From positions 248,001 through 312,000 of the forward strand of contig JALGAS010000005.1 in the NCBI GenBank assembly GCA_023078685.1: a stretch of 64,000 nucleotides of DNA, given 5' to 3'. The notes below the pieces were generated by a model. The model saw only the letters and a program-made list of their open reading frames with translations, was not told the DNA's origin and did not search any database. Every line of letters starts with the position of its first letter. The stretch's first letter is position 1. Origin of the DNA: Neopestalotiopsis rosae. Lineage: Eukaryota > Ascomycota > Sordariomycetes > Amphisphaeriales > Sporocadaceae. A program made the translations under genes and the position numbers. Below are positions 1 to 13,328 of the stretch, piece after piece.

Positions 1-2232
1 ACATACTCTGTCGGCGAATCAAGCGAACCGGTCAACCCAACCGTTGGCGCTCTATACCACACTAGAGGTGGCCCAGACGAAGACTCATCTTCGGAAGAGG
101 ACGTTGCGCCTGACCAGGACGATCGAAAGTCTGGCGAGGAGCTTATCAAGGATAATATGCCACTCGAGGAGTTTCTCAAGATTGCTTCGCTGGCCAACTT
201 GGCATCTGTTTACAAATCCCACGACGGCGATGGCTGGACAGCTCGTGGCGACCCGACCGAGGTTGCCATCCAGGTCTTTGCTTCGCGTTTCGGTTGGAAC
301 CGTCGCAACATTGCCGAGGGCGAAGATGCCAAATGGAAACTCATCACTGAATACCCATTTTCCAGCGACGTGAAGAAAATGTCCGTCGTATTCCAGAAAA
401 AGGGCGAAGAGGGCAACTTTGTCTTCACCAAGGGCGCCGTCGAGCGTGTTCTCGAAGCCTGTGTTCATATTGACACGGAAGGCCGCGGCCAAACGATTGA
501 GCTGACTGAGGAAATCAAGGAGGAAATTCTGTCCAACATGGAGTCTCTGGCATCCCTGGGTCTTCGGGTTCTTGCGCTAGCTTCCAAGACCTATGACGGG
601 CCTACCGGCACGAGCGATGAGGACCGCGAGCAGGTCGAGACAGCGCTCACATTCCGAGGTCTCATTGGCCTCTTTGATCCCCCTCGACCCGAGTCAAAGG
701 GTGCCGTACAGGCATGTCATAAAGCCGGCATCAACGTGCACATGCTTACAGGAGATCATCCCGGTACTGCGCTGGCTATTGCGAAGCAGATTGGCATTGT
801 CCCGGATCGCCTCGACCAGGTCAGTAAGGAGACGGAGAGCGCCATGGTGACAACTGCCGCGCACTTTGATCGTTTGACCGACGAGGAGATCGACAAACTG
901 CCCGTTTTACCTCTCGTTATTGCTCGGTGTGCACCTCAGACCAAAGTCCGGATGATTCAAGCTCTGCACCGACGCAAGGCCTTCGCCGCCATGACTGGCG
1001 ATGGTGTCAATGATTCGCCTTCGCTCAAGCACGCTGACGTGGGCATCGCCAGTAAGTATTTCTCGTATTGTTTCTGATTCATTCCGGTTTAGTTGGAGGG
1101 GGTATGGCAACTTCAAACGGAACCCTCAAGGGAGCTACTATAGACTCATTGCTCTACCAAAATGAAGACAGTCACTGACGCAATACTATAGTGGGACAAG
1201 CTGGATCGGATGTCGCCAAAGACGCATCAGACATTGTGCTGACGGATGACAACTTTGCTTCTATCCTGAACGCTGTCGAAGAGGGCCGTCGCATTTTTGA
1301 CAATATTCAAAAATTTGTGCTGCACTTGCTCAGTCAAAACATTGCGCAGGCTTGTACACTACTGATCGGTCTCGCGTTCAAGGATTCGAACCATCTTTCT
1401 GTGTTTCCCCTTTCACCCGTAAGTAAAATGTCGATCTTACCCCTGACTTTGGACACCAATAGCACCTTCAATAGACGTTTTTGCTGATACGCTGCTTTAG
1501 GTGGAAATCATGTGGATCATTATGGTAACGTCCGGTTTCCCGGATATGGGTCTCGGTCTCGAGGCGGCGGCGCCAGACAGTCTGACAAGGCCGCCACAGA
1601 ACCTCAAGCGCGGCATCTTCACCACGGAGCTGCTGGTGGACATGGCAGCCTATGGCCTGTGGATGGCGGCACTCTGCCTGTCATCCTTTTCCCTTGTGAC
1701 CTACTACTGGGGCGATGGGATCGAGGGGACCGACTGCAACTCGACCTACTCGGCGCAGTGCGACACAGTGTTCAGGGCGCGGGCCACGTGCTTTGTCTCC
1801 ATGACATGGTTCTCCCTCTTTCTGGCGTGGGAGCTCATCAACTTTCGGCGCTCCTTTTTCCGCATGCAGCCCCAGAGCTCGCGGTACCTGACGCAGTGGA
1901 TGCACGACGTCTGGCACAACAAGTTCCTCTTCTGGTCTGTCATGTTTGGCTTCGCCTCTGTTTTTGTCATTCTCTACGTGCCCGTGATCAACCACGACGT
2001 CTTCAAGCACACGGGCATCACGTGGGAGTGGGCCATTGTCATTGTCGAGGCCGTCTTGTTCTTTGGAGGCATCGAGAGCTGGAAGTGGGGCAAGCGCGTC
2101 TTGTATCGACGAAAGGCCAAAAAGGAGGGCGGTGGCCAGTCGCGGAGGTTGAGCAGCGTAGTTTTCGATGAGTACCTGACTAAGACGCCCTCTGACGAGG
2201 AGCGTCGTGCCGGGGTAGAGGAAAAGGTGTAG
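1..2232 (+). CDS. ENA-type P-type ATPase (Na+/K+ efflux), 3' part
   Basis: Plasma-membrane P-type ATPase that exports Na+ (and K+ or Li+) at the cost of ATP. The frame is open from base 1, so the 5' part lies outside the window. The first residues (TYSVGES...NPTVG) match the stretch just after the DKTGT phosphorylation site in ENA proteins, so that aspartate sits just upstream. Visible are the nucleotide-binding loop (FVFTKGAVERV), the hinge motifs MLTGDHPGTALA and TGDGVNDSP, and the C-terminal membrane segments. Exons are 1-1051, 1192-1418 and 1501-2232; introns 1052-1191 and 1419-1500 have GTAAGT donors, and joining them restores GIAMGQAG and FPLSPVEIMW. The motif order and the SVFPLSPVE...SGFPDMGLG segment point to the ENA subfamily (type IID) rather than Ca2+ or H+ pumps. 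Stop TAG at 2230-2232. Confidence 0.93.
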
Positions 2233-5200
2233 TGGACAAGAGGTTCAACCTAGAGTAGATTTCGTGGCACCTAGTTGTTTCTTACCCTAATACATTGAGT
2301 GAGTAATGTCAATTTAAAAATTATATTTTTGTCAAGAGTTATTTATCAACGGGGAGTGACCATCATGAACGAGCCAGACCATAGTCGCCGAGGGTTCTGC
2401 ACTTCAATACAACTTTCAGCACCTACCTGCCTTTGTTGGTAGGTAACTTAGGTAGGTGGTAGCTAGCAGATAGGCAGACAAGTGGGTAGATCTGCTAGAG
2501 AAGAAATTCCCATGGAAAATATATACATACATTCATACAGTGTCACATGAATACGCGTACTGGGAAATGATACCGAAGTTTGAGTGAGATGCGCACCGCC
2601 TTTACTGTGTAGGAACGTAGTTCTCTATTAGAACATTGAGCATTGACTCCACATTTCAGCTTGATTCCAGATATGGTAATGCAAGCGCGTCTTGATTGGA
2701 TACTTTCAACGATCATTCTAGCAGGGGTCGCGTGGGGGTCTGCGTTACTGCTTTTGACGTCCTACGATAGGTCCTAGCACATATGCTCAAGGACGGAAAC
2801 GGGAGAGCGGCAACGCGAACAATGGCTCTACAACTAGTGGGCAGATCGTATCTGGAAAAGAGGTAACGGAACAGGTGACTATGGCTTTAAGGGCAATAGC
2901 ACCAGCTCTATTCAAAGCATGTTCATAGCACAAGACTCGTGATGGGCAAGGGCCAAACCGAGTGGGGTCTCAAATGCAACGTTGACACTGTTGGCCACGA
3001 TCATCTCGTTGTGTCGCAAGACTTCCACGCCGGTCCGAGATGCATTCGACAGACGTGGGCAGGGTCCGATGCAGTGGCCCAGCAGTCACTTTGACGCGGG
3101 GACCGAGGACTGTTGGGTCGCCGTGGAGGTAAACGCCCAGATGAGTCGAGACCGTGAGCGTGGTTCGACGAATGCACACAACGTGGTCTGTCGACGGGGA
3201 TGGAGGACGAAGCGGCATGACCCCGGAGTATCAGGAATGGATATTGCAGGCGGAGATCCTCGACTTGGAGGGGTGTCCCCAATGCTTTCCTACCGACCTA
3301 CCCATCTGCTACCTGCCTTGTGTTGAGTGTGTGTCTGTCAAACATCGTCAACCAGCAAAGAACCAGGAAACTTGCAGAGTTTAAGTTAAGACTCGCAACT
3401 TGGCTGACTGGAAAAGAGTCGCGAAGCGAGCAGAGGCGCACCCATCTCGGAATGGCAATCCAACCCGAGGCCTTGACAGTGTGTTTTACTTCGGTGATTG
3501 CGGTTCCACGGCCGAGAACTAACAAGTTCCCAACATCATGAGTTCAATAACGCGTACACTACGAGCTGAGGCTTTCCGTCGTCTCGGCCATATTACCTGG
3601 CCCCTTGACGTCCAACCCGCGAAATGCTTCTCCGTACTCCGCGTCAGATCTGCTCCGCGCTGTCAATAAGCCCATAAGCACCCCAATAACTCATCGGGCC
3701 TTCCCCTGATCGAGGACCCGGGGTGATTTTTTGTCAGTCACACGACCCCAAGAAATCTCCTCACGAAAATTGCGGATGGAGTGTTCTGCTGCATTGTGGA
3801 ATAGGTGAAAAGCCCATGGAGCCCCAGAGAAAAAAGCAAGAATGAAGCCGAGAAGAGCTCCGAGATATGTATCCAGTCTGCAATAGCGACGGAGGACGTG
3901 GGCTCCGTTCGTGATGCTATTACGGAGCAGCGGCTCCACTCGTTCTCGGGCAGACTTCTGAGATCCAGTTTTTTGTTCTTTCTGCAGGACGCTGGTGCTG
4001 CCGCTTGGCGCTTGCACGCGCGGAAAGAATAGGAATGAATAATAGGAGCAGACGGTAGTTCAGGTCCAGCCCCGACTAACCAAACCGACCGAAAACCTGA
4101 TACCAACCTGCGAGACCATGAAGAAATTTCAATTTCCAACACCAGTCTTGCCAGTTCCTGAGCAGCACGCACCAGCACGCAGGAAGGGGCCACTTTTTCC
4201 TACCTCAAAGTTCGGCATCGGCGCCACCGGCAGCTAAGGCGCGGCAGTCCAGGATCGCAAGGCAAAAAAGCCAAGCTAAGCCCTTCAAGATGGTCGATGC
4301 GCAGCTCGAGTCGTGCGAGCCAAAATTTTCAAGCAGATCTTCCCACGTGTATCCGTCGCCCACTACCGAATTGATAGCAATTGCAGCAGAAAAAACGAGG
4401 GAGAAAAATCTGGTTGCAGCATGACGTCAAGCCTGTCTGATCAGTGCTGCGCACACGAAACAGCGTGCAAAAATGCACGAGCTTATCTGAATCAGCAGCA
4501 GAGCCGCTTTTCTGGCCCATAACAGGACCGACTCTCGGTTCATTGCTCGGTCGCCCTAATGAGCCCACAGAGCATTGGCTGCTTTCCCTGACGAGAACGA
4601 CCGAGATTGGCCTTGCTCGACGGTCTCGCGTACGCAATAGCAGGGCGGAATGGAAAAAGAGAAACATGGATTGTCAAGTTGTGGTCGCGTCGCGTTGCGC
4701 CTTCTCTGTTCCGTCGGGTGGTGATGTGACGATGATGGGGATGCGGGTGGTGGAGAGAAGCATGATGAAAGTCAATTGACAATGGACAGAACGAACATCT
4801 GAAAGTCACGCCAAAGATTAAACCCGAAGCCCATAGATGGGAAAGTGCCCGCAGACCGCTTGTCCAGATTGGGTGACAAACGCACGATAAGGTTTGGGAC
4901 AAAGTCACAGGATGTTTCCCAAATCTGCAGGCGTCACAGAAAAAGGGTCACAGGTCACAGGCAGCCAGGGCAAATTACCAAATTACCCAGGGCGATTGTG
5001 ACCCCGGTGAGCGTCGGTGAGCCGCAAATACGGGTTACACAGTAGTAAAACGAACGAACGATATTTCTTGCCGAGTGGCTTGCCGACTACCAGGTAATTT
5101 AGTGTACATAGTGCAGAACACATTGGCCATGTAACTATGTATTTCTGGATCCAGGCACACTGCAGGGAACACGAAGGGAGGCAACACTGCTGCTAATCAA

Positions 5201-6170
5201 GAGGCAAGACGAGAAAAAAAATTTATGAAATTTGGTTGATTTCCTCTAAACACGCCGCTGCTCCCGTCAGCCTGGCCAAGGCCCAAGCCTCAAGTCGTCC
5301 AAGGTCCCAAGGCCAGGCCAGACTGGGCAGGGCCAATTAAGAATTCTTAGCACGGCCAAGGGAACCGAGAATTATGTCATGCCAATTGGCACTTGCTAGT
5401 GCCGTGACTATATCCGGCGCCAGGTTCGATGGACATTGGATCAGATCACGCCAGGTCACGGATATACTGTACAAACCAAACATAGGTATTTCCTAGACCC
5501 CCTTGTTCCAATGTCGTTGGCCTCGACTTCCCAAAGTCTGGTGACGACACCGGCAGAACCCGGAGCCCCCGACAAACTGTGATCAAGGATCAAACGTTCT
5601 CCGTCAACATCCAATCCCTAAATGCCTCTACAGTATATTGGACCCGACTCCATAACTCCAGAATCCCAGCTGAATATCGCGTGTGGGAGATGTACTGCAA
5701 CCCGCATCCACAGGACCACAATCAAACATCCCATCCCATCCCATTCCGATTCTGCTCCATACTTTCCCAGCTTTGACCCCATAATTCGTCTTCTGGAGCA
5801 CCGCAAAATAACCGTCTCTGCTGCTCGTCTCCCTGCTCCATCCCCTTGGTTGCCCGGGTTTTGGTGTGACGTCTAGAAAGACGCTGCTCCACGATACCCG
5901 CCGACTATTCCCCGTCAACCCACGACTCGCGGCTCGCGGGCTTGGGCACTTCACAGTCTGGGCACGCGGAGCCCCCAGGGAATACATCTAACCGTTTTGT
6001 TGTGAACCCTTTTTTCGGCTTGTCACTTTTTTCCATATATACTGCTCTCCCTTCTCCCACCCCGACTTTTTCACGATACTTTCACCTCATCCTTTATTTT
6101 ATTTACATCAACAGCTGTGCTGGTTTGTTGTCTCTATAATCATAGCCAGGACTGGACAAACACAGTCACC
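2233..6170. other. Intergenic interval, 3.9 kb, no supported gene
   Basis: Several open frames up to 151 codons occur here but none shows a recognisable domain, and their strands and frames overlap inconsistently. TAGGTA-type short repeats lie around 2420-2465. A cluster of GGCCAAGG/CCAAGG words lies at about 5270-5370. The right end (from about 5600) is CT-rich and is probably the promoter and leader of the hexose transporter. Confidence 0.6.
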
Positions 6171-7915
6171 ATGCCTTTCCTCAAGCGTCAAGCCGACCAG
6201 GTTGAGGGCACCCCTCAAGAGGGTATCAAGACCGACAATGAGCCATCTCCCGCCACCGCTGGCTCCTCTGTCACCTTCAAGGCCGTTTTCCTGGGCATCG
6301 TTGTCAGTATCGGTGGTTTCATGTTCGGATATGTCAGGTAAGACGAAACAGTTATTGCAGTCCGTCAATGTGACCTGTGAGCTGACTGTAGTTTCTTCAG
6401 TGGTCAAATCTCTGGTTTCTTCTTGATGGAGGACTTCGGCAGGCGATTCGGAGTCTACAATGCATCTACGGATTCGTACGACTTCAGCGCTACTCGCCAA
6501 GGTACCATCACCGGTCTCCTTCCCGTCGGTTGCTTGTGTGGAGCCTTGATTGCCGGAAACATGGCCGATACTCTTGGACGTCGTTTGACTATCAGCATCT
6601 CTGCTCTCTGGGCCTGTGTTGGAACCATCATTGAGATCTCATCCTCGGACGCTTGGTACCAGTTCGCCATTGGTCGTCTCGTCACTGGTATCTCCATTGG
6701 TTCTCTCAGTGTCGTCGTCCCCATGTACCAATCCGAGAGTGCTCCCGCCATCATCCGTGGTATTCTGGTTTCGACTTACCAGCTCTTCATTACTCTGGGT
6801 ATCTGGACCGCCAACATGGTCGACTGGGGCTGCGCCGACAAGACCAACAGCGCTTCCTGGCGCATTCCCAACGGTCTCGGTTTCCTGTGGGCTCTGATCC
6901 TCGGTGCCGGTGTCCTGTTGCTGCCCGAGTCGCCCCGTTATGCCTTTAACAAGGGAAGAGAGGATGAAGCCCGCCTGACCATTGCCGGTCTTGCTGGTGT
7001 TGACCCCAACCACCGCCTTGTCAGCGACCAGATTGCCCAGATCCGCGCCAAGATGGAGGAAGAGAACTCCCAGGGCAAGGCCAAGCTCACTGAGATCTTC
7101 ACTGGACCCCGCATGTTGTACAGAACCATTCTCGGAATCATTCTCCAGATGGGTCAGCAGCTTACCGGTGCCAACTTCTTCTTCTACTACGGAACTACCG
7201 TCTTTGCCGCCACTGGTCTCTCCAATAGTTACGTCACTCAGATCATTCTCGGTACTGTCAACGTTGCCTGCACCTTTGCTGGTCTCTACGTCGTTCAGAA
7301 GGTGGGCCGCCGCAAGGCTCTGATTGCTGGTGCCGCCTGGATGATGATGTGTTTCCTCATCTACGCCTTTGTCGGCCAATACAAGCTCGACCACGACGAC
7401 CCCTCCAAGACTCCCACTGCCGGTTCCGTCCTCATCGTCTTCTCGTGTCTCGCCATCGCAGCCTTCGCTACTACCTGGGGTCCCATTGTTTGGGCCGCTG
7501 TCGCCGAGATGTACCCTCCCAGATACCGTGCTCCCTGCATGGCCCTGGCCACAGCCTCCAACTGGCTCTGGAACTTCATGATCTCCTTCTTGTAAGTCGC
7601 ATCAATTAATATGTTTCCACGCTACATTGATACTAATACCAATGCAGCACCCGTTTCATTACCGACGCCATTGATTACTGGTACGGTCTTGTCTTCGCTG
7701 GCTGCTGTGCGGCCCTTGTCCTGATTGTCTTCTTCTTCATGATCGAGACCAAGGACCGCAGCTTGGAGGAGATTGACACCATGTACCTGCTCCACGTCAA
7801 CCCCATCACCTCCGCAAGCTGGGATGGCAGCAAGGTTCCCGATGGACTTAAGGGTGACGTTCCCTCGTCGTCTGGCAACGACGGTGGTGTTGTTGAGTCT
7901 GAGGAAAAGCCATAA
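6171..7915 (+). CDS. MFS hexose transporter (sugar porter family)
   Basis: Twelve-helix sugar:H+ symporter of the plasma membrane, 541 aa. Exons are 6171-6337, 6401-7591 and 7648-7915; the joins restore GYVSGQISGFF and ISFFTRFITDA. Family signatures seen are the DxxGRR-type loop (DTLGRRLT), PESPRY after helix 6, QQLTGANFFFYYG in helix 7, VGRRKAL, and the helix 10 region EMYPPRYRA. The start ATG at 6171 follows CACAGTCACC and is the first in-frame ATG. The C-terminal tail is short (about 40 residues after the last helix), unlike Snf3/Rgt2-type sensors with long tails, so transport rather than sensing is the likelier role. It resembles the rco-3/monosaccharide-transporter group; the exact substrate cannot be read from the sequence. 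Confidence 0.93.
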
Positions 7916-9162
7916 GGAATGAAAAGAAAAGCACAAAGAGAAAGTGCATGTAATGAGAAAGGAGTGGAAAAGTAACAAATACCCCAGCTAGCATTAGCTC
8001 TAGCTTGATATCACTTCATTAGCTATTGAGTTCAGCAAGAAATGAAAAAAATAATTCTTGGAAAAACGTTCTTTCGCCCTTGCACGTGATGGTAGCCAAC
8101 TTTCTGACTGATTATGTTTGATGCGAACGTGAATGTCCACCATGTCAGCTCAGCTCAGGTTTCCAAATCAAGTATAATTGTGCTCTATTGCGAACAACCA
8201 CGAGTCTTGTCGCCTCGATTGGACCTTTTGCTCCTATCCCTCCTACCATTATCATGCTCTACCGGCAAGCCAAATAGTCGGCAGTCAATCTTCATCGAAC
8301 GTTGTGGATAACTCCCTTTTGCGGGGATCTCACTGAGACAATGGCGGACACTGGAATGGTCGACTTTTCATATGTGAAATACACCTGCTGAGGGTCTTTC
8401 GTTATGCCACAACCTACAGGTGTCTACTATTTCAACACAACTTTAGAGGTCACCCTCAGCTCATCAATGTCACTGTATCTCGGAACAGTGGCTCCCAGAT
8501 CAGGGACACGCTACAAACTTTACGGACCAGCTCCAAGGTACTGAACGTCGGTTGTCAATGTTGAACCACATCAATACCTTGCCCTGGAAAGACCCCGAGT
8601 ACATATGCATCATCTCGCGTTTCCAATCGGAGTCCAGTGTTAAAAGCTTCATTGTTCAGCTGTTCAAACTTTACCGCCGTATCAACAACAAATGATTGAG
8701 CAGAAAAGAGAAAAAGCAACATCATCACACTACAGAACTAGCTGCCTTAACAGTATAACGATGTCAGATCAGCTTATACTGTTATACTGAGTGACCCCAC
8801 ATGCCACCACCCAAGGTGAGACCCCGCCAAAAAGTGCCGGGGCTCCTTCTACCGTTGTGGGGGTTGCTGTCTTTTAGCGTGCTTTCCTTCCTTATCGTTG
8901 ACAGGGAAAACGCGACCCTCCCTGCTTCTTGACGCGGGCGCGCTGCAGCTCTCCGCCGGGAAGTCGCGTTGCACTTAAAGAAATTCCCAAGAGAGCTCGA
9001 CACGAGGAACTCAACTCATTCCCCTTCTCTGGCCGTCATGCTTCTCGTGTGATTCTTCTTACCTCTCATGCCACGATTATTTCTCTGATTTCACTCCTGC
9101 AAATATATTGGTTTCTGTACATTACCCTTTCCTAGACGTTCTGCTAAGTGCACGCCTTCACC
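7916..9162. other. Intergenic interval, no gene seen
   Basis: Contains the 3' flank of the hexose transporter and the promoter and leader of MSH6. The last 100 bp are CT-rich. No open frame with a recognisable product was found. Confidence 0.6.
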
Positions 9163-12100
9163 ATGGTGGAAAAGGCAGGCCCCAAAACGCCTTCCTTGGT
9201 CAAGAGGTCGAGCTCGTCCATGTCGGCCTCGGGGAAGCAGCAAAGCATTCTGGGCTTCTTTTCCAAAACGCCGTCTCAGAATGGAACAGCATCTGCTTCA
9301 GCAAAGTCTGCAGCCAACAACAGCAGCACAAAGTCAACAACTCCAAACAACTCGTCGGCATGCCTCAAAGAAAAGACCAACCTTAACTCCCTACAGTTGA
9401 GCAAGAAGAAGCCGTCTCTCAGTACTCCCGTCCCTAGCAGTGACGCGATTGAGCCTTCCAGCTCCCAGGAGAATCACTCAGACACGACTGTCAAGGTATT
9501 CCACGACTCGCTCCCATCGCCTACCACACCTGCTGAGCTCCCATCCAAGCAGGCAGCACTGCCAAAAATGACAATGGGAAGCAGCCCTTCACGGAAAGTA
9601 GGTGTCGAATTCTCCCCCCTTCCTCTTCGACTCGTCATATGCTAATCAAAGGCTACTTTCACAGGCGAAGAAGACCGTTAGCTACGCGGAATCTTCGGAC
9701 GACGATGAAGAAGACGTTGTAGTGTCTAGAAGGCCAACACGTCGTTCCCGTGTAGTAGTCAAAGATGACGAAGATGACTACCAAGAGGACAGCAAGGATG
9801 CTGTGGTAGAAGATGATGACGGTTTGTACTTGCCCGGTACCTGATGCGGGTAACTGCAGCTGACTTTTTCCTGTAGCAGATATGGACGATTTTGTAGTGT
9901 CTGATGAATCAGACGCACCCTCCTCCAAGAAACGCAAGCGCCCGGCTCCCAAGGCACAACCAGCCCGAAAGCGGTCGCAAGCATCCTCACCGACAGCCGT
10001 TGAGGAGGATTATGAGGAGGACGGAATCGACGAGCTGATGGAGGAGATCCCCTCGACCTCAACCGCTCAGCAGTGGAAATACGATCCCGATTCGGTCAAT
10101 CCAGTCAAAATACGATCACCATCCGCACCTTCCAAGGCAGCTGCGGCCAAGGGGAAGGCACATACCCGAGAGCCTGAGGATAGATACCCATGGCTGGCCA
10201 AGATCACAGATCTCAATCGCAACGCTCCAGGTCACCCAGATTACGACCCCTCGACCGTGTACGTGCCTCCCATGGCGTGGAACAAATTCTCAGCTTTTGA
10301 GAAACAGTACTGGGAGATCAAGCATAAGTTGTGGGATACAGTCGTCTTTTTCAAGAAGGGCAAATTCTACGAGCTCTATGAGAACGATGCGACCATTGGA
10401 CACCAGCTTTTTGACCTCAAGCTGACGGATCGGGTCAATATGCGCATGGTTGGTGTGCCAGAAAGCTCGCTCGATATCTGGGTGAACCAGTTTATTGCCA
10501 AAGGCTACAAGGTCGCTCGAGTTGACCAGATGGAAAGTGCTCTTGGTAAGGAGATGCGCGAGCGTGATGACAAGGCCAAGAAGCAGGACAAAATCATCCG
10601 ACGAGAGCTGGCTTGCATTTTGACCGGCGGAACACTAGTTGACGGTGCCATGCTTCAAGATGACAATGCTACATATTGCGTTGCCATCAAGGAGTCAACA
10701 GTAGATGACCATCCCGCCTTTGGGATTGCCTTTGTCGATGCAGCAACTGGTCAATTTTTCGTTTCCGAATTCGAGGATGATGTTGATCTGACTAAGTTTG
10801 AGACTTTTGTTGCTCAAACAAATCCGCGAGAGCTTCTCCTCGAGAAGTCTGCCATCTCCTCCAAGGCACTCCGCATACTCAAGAATAACACTGCCCCAAC
10901 AACGATATGGAATTACTTCAAGCCTACCACAGAGTTCTGGGAGGCCGATACCACCCGTCGAGAACTTGGCTGTAATGACTATTTCAAGGCAGACGATGAG
11001 TCAGAAGATGTATGGCCAGAGGTTCTGGCAGACGCGAAAAACAAAGACTTGCTCATGTCAGCAATGGGTGCTCTAGTTCAATACCTACGCGTACTGAAGA
11101 TCGAGCGCAGTCTCCTGTCGCAGGGCAATTTTACCTGGTACAGCCCTATTCACAAGAATGGAACCCTGATTCTGGACGGCCAGACCCTCATCAACCTCGA
11201 AATATTTGCCAACACCGTCAACGGCGGCCCTGAAGGCACGCTGTTCAGTCTTTTGAATCGTTGTGTTACACCATTCGGAAAGAGAATGTTCCGACAATGG
11301 GTATGCCACCCTCTGTGCAATACGCAGAAGATCAATGAGAGACTCGACGCTGTCGACCTGCTCAACAACAACATTGATATGCGCGAGCAATTCTCTGCCA
11401 ACATGACGCGCATGCCCGATCTGGAACGTCTGATTTCTCGGGTACATGCCGGCGCTTGTCGACCTGAGGATTTCGTACGTGTACTTGAGGGTTTCGAACA
11501 GATCGAGTATACTATGAGCCTTCTGGGCACATTTGGTGGTGGCAACGGCCTGGTGGATCGCCTCATCGCGTCCATGCCTGACCTGAAGGAACCTCTTTCG
11601 TATTGGAAGACGGCCTTCAACCGCAAGATCGCTCGTGATGAAAAAATGTTGATCCCTGCAAGAGGCATCGAAGAGGAGTTCGATGCCAGCCATGACACGA
11701 TCGAGGAAATCAAGTCAGAATTGAATCGCCTTCTCGCCAAGAAGAAAAGTGAACTCAGTGTGAAAAGCATCAAGTTCACTGATGTTGGTAAAGAGGTGTA
11801 TCAGCTCGAGGTGCCAAAGAGCACCAAAGTGCCCAAGGACTGGCGCCAGATGTCGGCAACAGCAAGCGTCAAACGATATTACTTCAAGGAGTTGTCAGAT
11901 CTTGTTCGCCAGCTTCAAGAAGCTGAAGAGACCCATGCGCAACTTATAAAAGAGGTTGCGTTCAGTCTATTCAGACGTTTTGACGTGGATTACGGTACTT
12001 GGCTGCAGGCCATCCGTATTATTTCGCAGCTCGACTGTCTAATCAGTCTTGCGAAATCATCCGCTGCCCTTGGTGAACCGAGTTGCCGCCCGGTCTTTGT

Positions 12101-12947
12101 TGAGTCGGACCGTACCGTGGTGGACTTCCAAGAATTGCGCCACCCTTGTATGCTGAACACCGTTGATGATTTCATCCCCAATGACATTGTTCTCGGCGGA
12201 GAAGCGGCGAAAATAAGTCTACTCACGGGTGCAAATGCTGCTGGAAAGTCAACTGTTCTCCGCATGTCATGCGTTGCGGTCATCATGGCTCAAATTGGGC
12301 ACTACATTCCAGCAACCAGCGCTCGCCTATCGCCAGTCGATCGAATCATGAGCCGACTTGGTGCTAACGACAATATTTTCGCCGCCCAATCGACGTTCTT
12401 TGTTGAACTGTCTGAGACGAAGAAGATCCTGTCGGAAGCTACGCCCAGATCTCTGGTCATTCTGGATGAACTGGGTCGTGGCACTTCTTCTTATGATGGC
12501 GTTGCTGTTGCCCAAGCTGTCTTGCACCATGTCGCCAGTCATATTGGCTGCGTGGGATTCTTTGCCACACACTACCATTCCCTCGCTACAGAGTTTGAGT
12601 CACATCCTGAGATCCAGCCTAAGCGCATGAAGATTGATGTCGACGATGCCAACCGAAGAGTCACTTTCCTCTACAGACTCGAAGATGGCGTAGCAGAGGG
12701 CAGTTTTGGTATGCACTGCGCCGCCATGTGTGGTATCAAAGATAGTGTTATTGAGAGAGCAGAAGAAGCTGCGAAGGAATGGGAGCATACGTCTAGGCTC
12801 AAGGAGAGCTTAGAGAAGGCAAGAGAAGGCTGCTGGATTCCGCTAGGTGTTCTGAGTGATGTCGCAGCTGTCCTGGATCCCAGCAAGAGCGAAGACATCA
12901 GCACAAGAAGCCTGGATGTTCTTCTCAAGGCAATTGAAGCCCTCTGA
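9163..12947 (+). CDS. msh6: DNA mismatch repair protein MSH6
   Basis: MutS homologue that pairs with MSH2 (MutS-alpha) to recognise base-base mismatches and small loops in the nucleus; 1220 aa. Exons are 9163-9597, 9665-9821 and 9877-12947, with phase closing at both joins. An N-terminal PCNA-interaction motif (QQSILGFF, residues 26-33) identifies MSH6 rather than MSH2. It is followed by an acidic, lysine-rich disordered region (about 140-270). The mismatch-reading Phe-x-Glu is in GKFYELYEND (about residue 357). The Walker A motif TGANAAGKST lies near 982 and the Walker B/signature DELGRGTSSYDG near 1058. ATG 9163 lies in a good context (TTCACCATGG); a slightly earlier in-frame GTG is not needed. 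All catalytic motifs look intact. Confidence 0.96.
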
Positions 12948-13328
12948 GACTATTCAAGCGTTGGCACGTTGAGCAATTTGCTCCAGATTTCTTTCGTGGC
13001 GTAAAAAGGGTAATCAGCCGTGGGCGTTCAGGTGCTATGGAATGATGTAACATCAAGTGTGCGAAATACAATGTCAATTCACAATACGAGCCGATATACA
13101 AATGGGACGCAATTTCGGAGTGAGAGTGACGATCTAGTGCTGAGATAAGAAGGACTCCCATGGCGCTGCGACTCTCTCATATTGGCACAATATGACAGCC
13201 TGTCTTGTCAGACGAACATGCATAACTCCTCATCATGTCCTTGCCATACCTACACACTTGCTGTGTTTGCATCAACTTGAGTGATTGATGCATCAAAAGC
13301 CGTATCATGTGCAGCTTGTTTTTCATCT
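12948..13328. other. Tail-to-tail spacer between MSH6 and the NmrA-like gene
   Basis: A 381-bp interval between two convergent stop codons. It must hold both 3' untranslated regions. No other feature seen. Confidence 0.6.

Noticed and set aside
1381..1392. GGATTCGAACC, reverse complement of a tRNA T-arm consensus
   Set aside because: It lies inside the ENA exon and encodes KDSNH. No acceptor or anticodon arms can be drawn around it.
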